DNA of 64,000 bases from an uncultured Lachnospiraceae bacterium (lineage in GTDB: Bacteria; Bacillota; Clostridia; Lachnospirales; Lachnospiraceae): the NCBI GenBank assembly GCA_902775895.1, contig CACYNO010000001.1, positions 186,001 to 250,000 on the forward strand, read 5' to 3'. The position numbers and the translations under genes were made by a program. The notes under the pieces are model-generated. The model worked only from the letters and a program-made list of their open reading frames with translations. It was not told the DNA's origin and ran no database searches. This document shows, piece by piece, positions 17,471 through 25,408 of the stretch. The first letter of the stretch is position 1; every line of letters begins with the position of its first letter.

Positions 17471-18414
17471 AGTTTCTGCATTTCAAGAACAATTTCTGCT
17501 GATCGATCCATTGCTTCTTTTTCTTCATCGGACATAGGTATCATGATAGTCTTTGTTATACCGCTTGATCCGACGATGCAGGGCATGGAGATCACTGCTC
17601 CCGACCAGCCTCCGAATTTGTCGCTAAGCATATGGGAAACGGGAACTATCCCCTGTTTGTCGTTTAATATTATCTCGGCGATGTTGGATACTGCCATTGC
17701 CACACCGTAAAATGTGGCGCCTTTACCGGCAATTATCTCGGCACCGCCTTTTTTAGTGCGCCGGGATATAAGTTCTTTATCAAGCGGCATCTGCATCTGC
17801 TTTTCGTATTCGCAGAGCGGTATGCCGGCGATATGAACATCACTCCATATATGTACCTGACTGTCTCCGTGTTCCCCGAGAACATAAGCATTAATATCAC
17901 TGACGTTGAGATTAAGAGCCTCCCCTATAAGATGCCTGAAACGGGCAGTGTCAAGGGATGTTCCGCTTCCTATGACACGTCCTCTCGAAAGTCCGGATTC
18001 ATCAAGTACTGCGGCAGTAATAATATCAACAGGATTTGAGACCACAAGCAAAAGAGGGTTATCGCAATGATTCATTATCTCTGCTGTTATTTCCCGGGCT
18101 ATGTTTATATTGTCCTTTGCAAGTTCAAGCCTTGACTGGTCAGCTGCCCTGACTTTGCCTGCGGTGATGATGATAAGAAAAGCGTCGGCGCACTCCCTGT
18201 AATCGCCTGTGCGGACGGATATCTGGCTGAAAAATCCGGTGCCGTGTGCAATATCTTCGGCAGCGCTTTTTGCCTTATCCGTATCTTTGTCGATGATAAC
18301 AATATCGTTTGCCTGACGGCGCACCATCAGAGTATAGGCGATGGCTTGTCCGACGTTTCCGGCACCTATTACAACGATCTTATTTTTTTTTGATAAACCA
18401 AAGTTTTCAGTCAT
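17467..18414 (-). CDS. L-lactate/malate dehydrogenase family enzyme
   Basis: The 315-residue protein has the NAD-binding GAGNVGQA motif (residues 17-24), SNPVDI, the substrate Arg158 in LDTARFR with Asp155, and catalytic His182 in GEHGDS. It is LDH-like overall. At the specificity position (Gln102 of Bacillus stearothermophilus LDH) the aligned residue is Arg89 in AGKVRAAD, the residue malate dehydrogenases have, so malate or another 2-hydroxyacid may be the substrate. I chose ATG 18414, ten bases after AAGGAC, over ATG 18435, which lacks a ribosome site. No ldh symbol is given because substrate is uncertain. Confidence 0.88.
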   Translation of the reverse strand: MTENFGLSKKNKIVVIGAGNVGQAIAYTLMVRRQANDIVIIDKDTDKAKSAAEDIAHGTGFFSQISVRTGDYRECADAFLIIITAGKVRAADQSRLELAKDNINIAREITAEIMNHCDNPLLLVVSNPVDIITAAVLDESGLSRGRVIGSGTSLDTARFRHLIGEALNLNVSDINAYVLGEHGDSQVHIWSDVHIAGIPLCEYEKQMQMPLDKELISRRTKKGGAEIIAGKGATFYGVAMAVSNIAEIILNDKQGIVPVSHMLSDKFGGWSGAVISMPCIVGSSGITKTIMIPMSDEEKEAMDRSAEIVLEMQKL

Positions 18415-18573
18415 TGTGATGTATGTCCTTTTCATAAAATGATACAGACCATTATACCTGAAAAAAGAACTCTTTCATAATATCCCATATAAGGGGATAA
18501 AATTTTTTGAAGTATATGATAAACTTCTGATCGGAACATGATAGTGCTTGCCTTGGAAAGGGGGATACTTTTA

Positions 18574-18876
18574 ATGAGCGATTGTAACAGTGACGTTTTA
18601 TTCGAGAGCCGTGCGGTTTACCTGTGCAGGACAGGAGGACTCAGACTCAAGAAAGATAAAATGGAGGTGATTGATCGGGACGGTGATATAACTGAAGAAT
18701 TTAAGCTTGATGATATGAAGGATATCAGAAAGCGCGGTCATACATGTATTGTATGGAACTACGGCGATAACTCATTTGAGTCACATATCGCCATTCTCGA
18801 CTTCCAACGTGAAAATTGGCTTGATGCATTAGAAAAGGCGAAAGCCGGAAAATATGAAGAAATAATATACGCGTAA
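18574..18876 (+). CDS. Small hypothetical protein
   Basis: This 100-residue soluble protein is not recognised. It is strand-rich in the first two thirds (AVYLCRTGGLRL, KMEVIDRDGDI, CIVWNYGDNSFESHIAIL) and ends with a helix (NWLDALEKAKAG), an order like a PH-type barrel, which is only a suggestion. ATG 18574 is eight bases after AAAGGGGGA; an extension to 18538 has no site. It stands alone, between a divergent dehydrogenase gene and its own terminator. Confidence 0.7.
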   Translation: MSDCNSDVLFESRAVYLCRTGGLRLKKDKMEVIDRDGDITEEFKLDDMKDIRKRGHTCIVWNYGDNSFESHIAILDFQRENWLDALEKAKAGKYEEIIYA

Positions 18877-18899
18877 GTTACTTGAAATTGTTATCAGAC

Positions 18900-18937
18900 C
18901 CGGGGAGTATGTAAGTGTGGCATACTCTCCGGTTTTT
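18900..18937 (+). terminator. Intrinsic terminator after the small hypothetical gene
   Basis: A 12-bp stem, CCGGGGAGTATG (18900-18911) with CATACTCTCCGG (18921-18932, one G-U pair), has a nine-base loop and is followed by T5. Confidence 0.9.
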
Positions 18938-19010
18938 AAAATTAGTCTTCCCTTACGATACGGTTTAGTGTTATAAGTAAAAAAATGTTAATCAGATTAG
19001 GAAGAAAAGC

Positions 19011-20207
19011 ATGATAGAATTGTTGTTGAAAAAATTCATAAGGGAAGACAATGGTGCAGATAAAGCCACGCAAAGACAGAACTACGGGATATTGGCAGGA
19101 GTGACCGGAGTGGTCTGCAACATAAGCCTGTTTATCATAAAACTGATAGCAGGACTTATTACGGGGCATATATCCATAGTTGCTGATGCTTTCAACAACC
19201 TGTCTGACATGGGGTCTTCCGTAGTGACGCTTATTGGGTTTAAGGCGATAGGAAAGCCTGCGGATGAAAAACACCCCTTTGGCCATGGGCGTATAGAATA
19301 TATAGCCGGACAGATAGTATCCTTTGCCATTATATTTATGGGTGTCAGTCTTATAAGAGAGTCCATAGAGAAGATAATCAGTCCGGAAGAGACGCTTTTT
19401 ACAGCAGTAGCAGTTGTTGTGCTTGCTATATCGATTGCCGTAAAGTTTTGGATGTGGAATTTTTACAGGACCATAGGTAAGAAGATAGATTCTGCAACCC
19501 TTACTGCGGCGGCTACAGACAGTTTAAATGACTGCATAGCCACAAGTGCGGTTCTCGTGACCATGATAATAGAGGCTGCAACGGGAGCCAAACTGGACGG
19601 TATAGCGGGAGCAGGCGTAGCGGTTTTCGTGATCATTTCCGGTATATTGTCCTGTAAAGAAACAATGGATCCATTACTTGGAAAGATGCCTGATGAATCT
19701 ACTTTAAAGGAGATAGAGAAAGCGGTAAAGCATGATAACAGGATACTGGACGTCCATGATATAGTGGTTCATGATTATGGGCCGGGGATGATGTATTGCA
19801 CCCTGCATGCGGAGGTGCCTTCGGATATGAGTATTATAGAGGCACATAACGCGGCTCATGCAGCCGAAAAAAGAGTGGCAAATGCCGTGGGATGTGAGAT
19901 AACCATCCATATAGATCCGGTGGATCAAAATGACGAAGAAGCAAACAGACTTAAGGAATTTATCCAAAAGATAGTTAAGACCGTTGATGAATCACTTAAT
20001 ATACATGACTTTCATGTCCTGAAGCGTCCTCCGAGGCCGAAGGTGTCGTTTGATGTTGTTGCAAATGATCATGCAAATACCGATTGCGATAAGCTAAGGA
20101 CACAGATCGAAAACGCCATACATTCCTGGTCTCCTGATATAGACACGGAGATAACGATAGACCGGTTATTTGTTCACGATCAAAAAAGAATTGATATCAA
20201 AAAGTAA
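19011..20207 (+). CDS. Cation diffusion facilitator family transporter
   Basis: CDF proteins exchange divalent metals (Zn, Fe, Mn, Co or Ni) for protons across the membrane. The 398-residue protein has about six membrane segments (residues about 25-210) with the metal-site signatures DAFNNLSD and HPFGHGRIEY, and a long cytoplasmic C-terminal region (about 215-398) with His/Asp-rich parts (HDIVVHDYGPG, IHDFHVL). That region is longer than the single dimerisation domain of short CDF proteins. Metal choice cannot be read from these motifs. The gene is monocistronic and ends at a terminator, just before the proposed metal-uptake island. Confidence 0.92.
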   Translation: MIELLLKKFIREDNGADKATQRQNYGILAGVTGVVCNISLFIIKLIAGLITGHISIVADAFNNLSDMGSSVVTLIGFKAIGKPADEKHPFGHGRIEYIAGQIVSFAIIFMGVSLIRESIEKIISPEETLFTAVAVVVLAISIAVKFWMWNFYRTIGKKIDSATLTAAATDSLNDCIATSAVLVTMIIEAATGAKLDGIAGAGVAVFVIISGILSCKETMDPLLGKMPDESTLKEIEKAVKHDNRILDVHDIVVHDYGPGMMYCTLHAEVPSDMSIIEAHNAAHAAEKRVANAVGCEITIHIDPVDQNDEEANRLKEFIQKIVKTVDESLNIHDFHVLKRPPRPKVSFDVVANDHANTDCDKLRTQIENAIHSWSPDIDTEITIDRLFVHDQKRIDIKK

Positions 20208-20219
20208 TTTTGTATAAAT

Positions 20220-20286
20220 AAAACGCTTTTTAATCCATATGAACTCGCTTTTTCAAGGTTCAAAGGAAGAAAAGCGTTTTTTTTTC
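20220..20286 (+). terminator. Terminator after the CDF gene
   Basis: AAAACGCTTTT (20220-20230) pairs with AAAAGCGTTTT (20270-20280), followed by a run of T. The long interior can fold a second small hairpin (TGAAC with GTTCA). Confidence 0.8.
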
Positions 20287-20303
20287 ATGTGTATAATTTT
20301 TTT

Positions 20304-20340
20304 CCCCCGATATTCGCGAATTTAATATCCCCTACGGGGG
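20304..20340. promoter_or_regulatory. C/G-tract dyad upstream of the transport island, copy A
   Basis: AATAT-CCCC-TAC-GGGGG (20324-20340) is nearly the same as a site at 31446-31463. It is preceded by C5 (20304-20308) and a perfect 10-bp palindrome ATTCGCGAAT (20312-20321). No T-run follows, so it is not a terminator. A/T-flanked C/G tracts resemble operators of the CsoR/RcnR family of metal sensors; that reading is inference. Confidence 0.5.
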
Positions 20341-20445
20341 CTTGGGAGTTTATATTTATAAAATTAAAATAAATAAAACTGTTTATTGTTCTCATCATGC
20401 ATAAACAGTGAATGTATATTTATTTTTACAAAGGAGGATTTTTCA

Positions 20446-20651
20446 ATGAGAAAGAAATTCATGCCGATCACATTGTCGGCAGTAATGGTTGCGGGAGTTA
20501 TCGGTATTGCAGGATGTTCCGGAGGAGGAAAGGAGAAAAGAGGAATCTTGGTATGATTATAATCACACACAATAAATCTCTTGCAGAGAGAGTGTGTACA
20601 AAAGTGATCGAATTACCTAAACTTAATAATGTAGAAAGGGCAGATGTGTAA
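20446..20651 (+). pseudogene. Chimeric remnant: lipoprotein signal peptide joined to an ABC ATPase tail
   Basis: An AAAGGAGG site leads into ATG 20446 and 36 codons that form a complete lipoprotein signal peptide (lipobox GIAGC) plus a Gly/Lys stretch, ending at TGA 20554-20556. Overlapping it in another frame, ATG 20553 opens 32 codons starting MIIITHNKSLAERV, the H-loop and C-terminal end of a MacB-type ABC ATPase. The simplest explanation is a deletion that removed the rest of a lipoprotein gene and most of an ATPase gene. Both short frames could still be translated; the second stops directly before the GTG of the methyltransferase. Confidence 0.7.
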
Positions 20652-21389
20652 GTGGACGATAAAAAATTAAAAGAAGAAGTGGCAAGATATTGGAATCAGG
20701 GAAGCAAGGATTATGACTCTCATGATGGTCATGGATTAAAAGGTCAGGATGAAAAAGATCTATGGATGAAATTTCTGGAAAAGATAATACCTGTGGGCAC
20801 TAAAGATATCCTTGATGTGGGATGTGGGACCGGTTTTCTTACACTCCTTCTTGCTGAACAGGGATACAATGTAAAGGGGATCGATCTTTCTGAAGGTATG
20901 CAGGCAGACGCAAAAAGAAAAGTTATTGAAGGAGGCTTTGAGGACAGAGTTTCTTTTGAGATATGCGATGCGGAAAATACAAACGAGCCTGATGATAAAT
21001 ATGATGTTGTAATAAACAGGCATCTCCTGTGGACGCTGCCCCATCCTTATGAGGCGATAGATGAGTGGCTGAGAGTTACCAAACCGGGTGGCAGTGTGAT
21101 AATAATTGATGGTGATTGGTATAATATATCGCCAAACTTAAAAAAAGAGAACAGGCAAAATGACGAAGAAAAAAACGATCATTCATATTCGGAGGAATTG
21201 ATATCAAATCTTCCTCTGCATAGCGGAAAAGGAAAGCCCTTTGATTATATTGACAGAAAGGGGTATGAGATAACCATCGTTAGCCTGGAGGATATTGATT
21301 CCTTTGAGAGGATCAAGTATGTAGATAATGAATTTCTTTCAAGTGAAAAATACAGAAGAGAGGCTTATATCATAAAAAAGCCTTTATAA
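20652..21389 (+). CDS. Class I SAM-dependent methyltransferase 1
   Basis: The 245-residue protein has SAM motif I ILDVGCGTGFLTLLLA (about residues 53-68), the acidic strand end VKGIDLSEGM, and motif ICDAEN; the substrate-side motif is VINRHLLWTLPHP. It is a clear paralogue of the methyltransferase at 37.0 kb (same N-terminus pattern DDKKLKEEV...YW) and a more distant one of that at 25.4 kb. The start is GTG, immediately after the stop of the remnant ORF. A charged Asn/Asp/Glu linker stands where the 37.0-kb paralogue has its His-rich segment. Substrate unknown; proximity to ABC transporters suggests a transported ligand. Confidence 0.9.
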   Translation: MDDKKLKEEVARYWNQGSKDYDSHDGHGLKGQDEKDLWMKFLEKIIPVGTKDILDVGCGTGFLTLLLAEQGYNVKGIDLSEGMQADAKRKVIEGGFEDRVSFEICDAENTNEPDDKYDVVINRHLLWTLPHPYEAIDEWLRVTKPGGSVIIIDGDWYNISPNLKKENRQNDEEKNDHSYSEELISNLPLHSGKGKPFDYIDRKGYEITIVSLEDIDSFERIKYVDNEFLSSEKYRREAYIIKKPL

Positions 21390-21408
21390 AGAAGTTGGAA
21401 CAATATGA

Positions 21409-21443
21409 GGGAGCGGAGCCGGTAGGAGCCCGCTTCCTTTTGT
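21409..21443 (+). terminator. Terminator after methyltransferase 1
   Basis: GGGAGCGG (21409-21416) pairs with CCGCTTCC (21430-21437) through eight pairs including one G-U, followed by T4. Confidence 0.75.
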
Positions 21444-21498
21444 TATCATTTTTCGCCATGAAAAAGCTCCCGTGAGGTTTTTTATTGTGAGATAGATA

Positions 21499-21515
21499 AT
21501 AGAATTAAATAAAAA
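21499..21515 (+). promoter_or_regulatory. Leader element shared with the 31.5-kb operon
   Basis: ATAGAATTAAATAAAAA lies 64 bases before the TTG start of the ABC gene and recurs exactly at 31486-31502, 21 bases before the start of the second importer operon. It may be a common promoter part or mRNA leader segment. Confidence 0.4.
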
Positions 21516-21578
21516 GATGTCTTGCACATAATACATCATTTTTATATATATGTGAGTGTATGTCAGGAGGTTAAAAAG

Positions 21579-23339
21579 TTGCTTCATATAAACAAAACTT
21601 TAATAAGGATGTCGAAAGGCTTCCGAGGCTGGATTTTTGTTATAGCCGCTCTGAAGATAGCGGTTTTGGTAGGTATTACCATGTTTGCAAATGCGATCGG
21701 TACCATACTGGGACAGCTCTATGAAAGAGGGGCGGGAGATGTAGACTTTACAACTCTTATAGCAAGATCCTTTATAGCATCAGTGATCATGCTGGTGGGA
21801 GAACTATTGATCGGTGAGGTAGAACACATATGTACAGCTAAAGCAAGGGTGAGCATACGTTCAGAGATATTTAGCAAGCTGCTGGAGCTGGATGTTAAGG
21901 ATGTAAGCCGTATAGGTGCCACTAACACCATTAACTCATCAGTTGACGGTGTCGAGCTTATACAGATGTACTACAACAGATATATTCCCGGGCTAATATA
22001 TTCTGTGGCTGCACCCATATACACTTTTTTTGCATTGATGAATAAATGCCTGCCTGCTGCAATACTCCTATTGGTAGTGTCCTTGGTAGTAACACCTCTA
22101 AATAATATCTTCAGAAACAAAATAGACAAGCTGAAGTCTGACTACTGGACAGGCATGAACAACCTTTCTTCATATTACGTTGAGGGGATAAAAGGAATGA
22201 CTACCACTGAGGTGTATAACAGAGGCGATGATAGGGAGGCTGAACTAAACAAAAGGGCTAACTTTGTTAGTCGCATAATCATTCGCATTATGCAGCTGAA
22301 CTTCTCATCTATCGGCTTAAGTGAACTCATCATGAATCTGAGTATATTTGCGGCTGTAGCAATATGCGGAGGACAGCTCCTTGCGGGAAGTATAGCTCTT
22401 CCTTCAGCTCTTACAGTACTTATGCTCTCTTTTGGATTCTTCGGTTCTATCCGCCATCTACAATGGATTGAGCACGAAGCGATACAGGGGATAGCAGCGG
22501 CAGGAAAGATAGCGGAGGTTCTTGATGTGGATACCAAAAGGGAGATTTCACCTGATAGATCAAAGAAAAATGATTTCGCAGGTATTTCCCTGGAAAATGT
22601 GACCTTCTCCTACGACAACGAAAATGACATATTAAAAGGCGTGGACATACAGATACCTCAAAATGCGACGGTAGCTCTTGCGGGTGAGTCAGGCTGCGGA
22701 AAAAGTACTGTGGTAAATATGCTCCTCAGGTTTTACGATACCAAAACAGGCAGGATAACAATAGACGGAAGAGACTATATGTCCATAGCGCCTGAGGATC
22801 TTAGAAAAGAAATAATAATGGTTCCCCAGCAGGTATACATTTTTAGTGGAAATATAAGGGACAATCTCCTAATGGCGGATGATAGCGCAGGGGATGAAAA
22901 ACTCCTTTCTGTGCTGGACCAGGTAAAACTGGGAGACTGGGTAAGGAGTCTGTCAGAAGGTCTCGATACCAATGTCGGAGATGCGGGAAGCAAGCTGTCA
23001 GGAGGTCAGAGGCAGAAGATAGGAATAGCAAGAGCCATCCTTTCGGACGCTCCCTACATAGTGTTTGATGAGTCAACTTCAAGTGTTGATGAGGACAGCG
23101 AAAGGGAGATATGGGAATGTATAAAAGGACTGGGCAAGACCAGAACGCTCATCATTATATCCCACAGACTTTCAACCATACGAAATGCAGACTGTATTTA
23201 TGTGTTGGAAGACGGAAAAGTCACGGAAAAAGGAGATCATAATACTCTCATGAAAAACAATGGCATTTATTCAAGACTGGTTACACAGCAAAACGAGTTA
23301 GAAGAGAGTGCTGTGCTGGGAGGTGGTCAAGTTGGCTGA
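21579..23339 (+). CDS. ABC transporter half-subunit, exporter fold, first of a heterodimer
   Basis: The 586-residue protein has six membrane segments (about 10-300) and a nucleotide-binding domain with Walker A GESGCGKST, signature LSGGQRQK, Walker B with catalytic Glu in YIVFDEST and H-loop SHRLST. I chose TTG 21579, eight bases after AGGAGG; ATG 21609 is an alternative. It overlaps the next gene by eight bases, so the two half-transporters form a heterodimer. Known families with this layout include drug exporters and the siderophore importers YbtPQ and IrtAB; the metal-type context favours the latter, by inference. Confidence 0.9.
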   Translation: MLHINKTLIRMSKGFRGWIFVIAALKIAVLVGITMFANAIGTILGQLYERGAGDVDFTTLIARSFIASVIMLVGELLIGEVEHICTAKARVSIRSEIFSKLLELDVKDVSRIGATNTINSSVDGVELIQMYYNRYIPGLIYSVAAPIYTFFALMNKCLPAAILLLVVSLVVTPLNNIFRNKIDKLKSDYWTGMNNLSSYYVEGIKGMTTTEVYNRGDDREAELNKRANFVSRIIIRIMQLNFSSIGLSELIMNLSIFAAVAICGGQLLAGSIALPSALTVLMLSFGFFGSIRHLQWIEHEAIQGIAAAGKIAEVLDVDTKREISPDRSKKNDFAGISLENVTFSYDNENDILKGVDIQIPQNATVALAGESGCGKSTVVNMLLRFYDTKTGRITIDGRDYMSIAPEDLRKEIIMVPQQVYIFSGNIRDNLLMADDSAGDEKLLSVLDQVKLGDWVRSLSEGLDTNVGDAGSKLSGGQRQKIGIARAILSDAPYIVFDESTSSVDEDSEREIWECIKGLGKTRTLIIISHRLSTIRNADCIYVLEDGKVTEKGDHNTLMKNNGIYSRLVTQQNELEESAVLGGGQVG

Positions 23340-25035
23340 AGCTGTAGCAAAGAAAAAACATAAATATGGTTTAAAGGAAATATCAAAAAGACTTCTTGAG
23401 ATATCAAAAGGACAAAAAGGGTTTATAGCCTTTGCCACCGTTGCCAGTATAGTAGGCAATCTTTCCCAAATGGGACTTATGGGCTTTGGTGCAGCCTTTA
23501 TCCTTAGCTGTGCAGGGAAGCTGGATGCAGGAAGCCCCGTTGCATGGGGGATAGTAATGGCAATATGTGCCGTACTTATAGGAGTCATGCGATACATAGA
23601 GGGATTTGCTTCTCATGTTGCGGCGTACAATCTGCTTGCCGGTATGCGTACAAGATTTTTTAATTCCTTAAGAAAGCTTTCTCCTGCCATCATGACAGAA
23701 AAGGAAACAGGAGACATAGTATCTATAGCTATAGGAGACATAGATACTATAGAGAGCTTTTTTGCCCACACTATCGGTCCTATGTTTACGGTCATAATAT
23801 TACCGGTAGCGGCACTGATAATTGCTGGTTTTGTACATCCGGTTTATGTGCTCACGCTTATACCTATTTATCTGATAACAAGTGTGATCATTCCTCTTGC
23901 AGGGATGAAGGCAGGGAGGAATATAGGGAGTGCATATCGTAAAAGCCTTGGAGGTCTTAAGTCCTTTATCCTGGAAAGTGTATTTGGCCTTAAAGATGTC
24001 CAGATATACGGACAGGGAAAAGTGAGATCAAGAGAGGTGGTAGAAAAAAGCAATGCTTTAAACAAGATAGATCACAAAAAAACTATTCACAGACAGCTTA
24101 TAAGTGCACTCCCTACATTTTTTGTATACATGGCAAGGATAATGATAATCTTTTTAGTGTTTGCTCTTGTCATAAGAGATCCTGCAAAGATAAACGGAGT
24201 CATAGTACTGTCCTTTGTTGTGTCAGCTTCTTTTTCATCCACCCAGTCACTTATATCTGTGGTATCCAGCCTTACAGACACATTTGCGGCGGCTGAAAGA
24301 GTTTTTGATATAACTGACAGAGAGCCGGCAGTTGTAGAAAAGGAAGGTGCTGACGTACTGACCAACGGAAAAGAAGTTACATGGCAGGATGTATGCTTTA
24401 GCTACGGAGACAAAGACATATTCAAAAACGTAAATGTAGATATCGCGCCGGGAGACAAGGTAGGGATAGTGGGAGAAAGTGGTATCGGAAAATCCACATT
24501 CTTAAGACTTTTACTTCGTTTTTGGGATCCTGACAGCGGAAGTATAAAAGTAGGCGGAAAAATGATCAAAGATGTATCCTTAAAAAGTTTAAGGGACAAT
24601 ATAGCCATGGTTGAACAGACGGCATTTGTTTATGAAGCAACTGTGGCTGAAAACATAGCAATTGGTGTGCCGGAGGCAAGCATTGACGATATAAAGACAG
24701 CCGCAAAAAGGGCAGGTATAAGTAATGTCATAGAAAGACTGCCAAAAGGCTATGAAACCCAGCTTGGAGAATATGGCATAAACCTTTCGGGAGGAGAAGT
24801 ACAAAGACTCGGGATAGCCAGAGCGCTTCTTAAAAATCCCGACATCATCGTTATGGATGAACCAACCAGTAATTTAGATGTATTTAATGAAAAGCAGATA
24901 ATCAGAACTCTTCAAGAGGAATTTAGGGATAAGATCATAATAATTGTTTCTCATAGACGATCAACTCTCACATTCTGCAACAAAATATTTAGAGTAGTTG
25001 AAAAAAATATATCCCCGGTAGCGGATTTAAAATAG
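23332..25035 (+). CDS. ABC transporter half-subunit, exporter fold, second of a heterodimer
   Basis: The 567-residue partner has a membrane domain (about 15-310) and an ATPase domain with Walker A GESGIGKST, signature LSGGEVQR, Walker B IVMDEPTSNLD and an H-loop SHRRST. Both ATP sites of the dimer therefore look competent. The start is TTG 23332, nine bases after GGGAGG inside the end of the upstream gene, so translation is coupled. The gene ends shortly before a strong terminator, closing a two-gene operon. Confidence 0.9.
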   Translation: MAEAVAKKKHKYGLKEISKRLLEISKGQKGFIAFATVASIVGNLSQMGLMGFGAAFILSCAGKLDAGSPVAWGIVMAICAVLIGVMRYIEGFASHVAAYNLLAGMRTRFFNSLRKLSPAIMTEKETGDIVSIAIGDIDTIESFFAHTIGPMFTVIILPVAALIIAGFVHPVYVLTLIPIYLITSVIIPLAGMKAGRNIGSAYRKSLGGLKSFILESVFGLKDVQIYGQGKVRSREVVEKSNALNKIDHKKTIHRQLISALPTFFVYMARIMIIFLVFALVIRDPAKINGVIVLSFVVSASFSSTQSLISVVSSLTDTFAAAERVFDITDREPAVVEKEGADVLTNGKEVTWQDVCFSYGDKDIFKNVNVDIAPGDKVGIVGESGIGKSTFLRLLLRFWDPDSGSIKVGGKMIKDVSLKSLRDNIAMVEQTAFVYEATVAENIAIGVPEASIDDIKTAAKRAGISNVIERLPKGYETQLGEYGINLSGGEVQRLGIARALLKNPDIIVMDEPTSNLDVFNEKQIIRTLQEEFRDKIIIIVSHRRSTLTFCNKIFRVVEKNISPVADLK

Positions 25036-25040
25036 CAAAA

Positions 25041-25075
25041 AAAAGAAGCGGGATAATCAGGTTCCCGCTTCTTTT
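25041..25075 (+). terminator. Terminator after the ABC pair
   Basis: A perfect 13-bp stem (25041-25053 with 25063-25075), with the sequence AAAAGAAGCGGGA on the left arm, ends in T4 and lies after an A-rich run; it may also work on the other strand. Confidence 0.92.
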
Positions 25076-25408
25076 ATTTGATTGAGTAGTTAATGAGGGG
25101 GATAGAGTACAAGTGTTACTGATTTCTACTTTCATGCATTACAAGAGTTAAAAAATAACCCCATCCTGGGGATAGGGTTCAATGTGGAAATGAAAAAAAA
25201 CCATTATTTTCATAAGTGTTTTTAGTCGAATAATTTTAACGGATGGGGGGGGATGCGCAGTGAATTGTTGAGGAAGTATAATGCGGAAATCGGGATAAAA
25301 AACCGAAAATATAATCATATGCGGAGGAGATTAAAAATCGATGAAGAAAAAACCACCGTTGTTTTATTTTTAGAGAAAAGAGATATTTTGAAAGGAAAAA
25401 TTTAAAAC
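25076..25408 (+). promoter_or_regulatory. Long intergenic region before methyltransferase 2
   Basis: This is the longest gap in the window. It contains G5 at 25096-25100, a C/G-tract dyad CCCC-ATCCT-GGGG (25159-25171) followed by another GGG, an A8 run, a G8 run at 25245-25252, and a 50-codon frame at its end. I see no tRNA, known riboswitch or clear SigA promoter pair. The dyad is the third of its type in the island and is a candidate operator. Confidence 0.4.
25253..25405 (+). CDS. Possible 50-residue basic leader protein
   Basis: An open frame from ATG 25253, preceded by a G-rich run, encodes a basic 50-residue protein (MRSELLRKYNAEIG... with RRR at 24-26) and stops three bases before the methyltransferase start. 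A second in-frame ATG at 25319 and an out-of-frame GGAGGAG-ATG that encodes ten residues also exist here. No similarity is recognised. It may be a chance frame or an upstream coupling ORF. Confidence 0.25.
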   Translation: MRSELLRKYNAEIGIKNRKYNHMRRRLKIDEEKTTVVLFLEKRDILKGKI

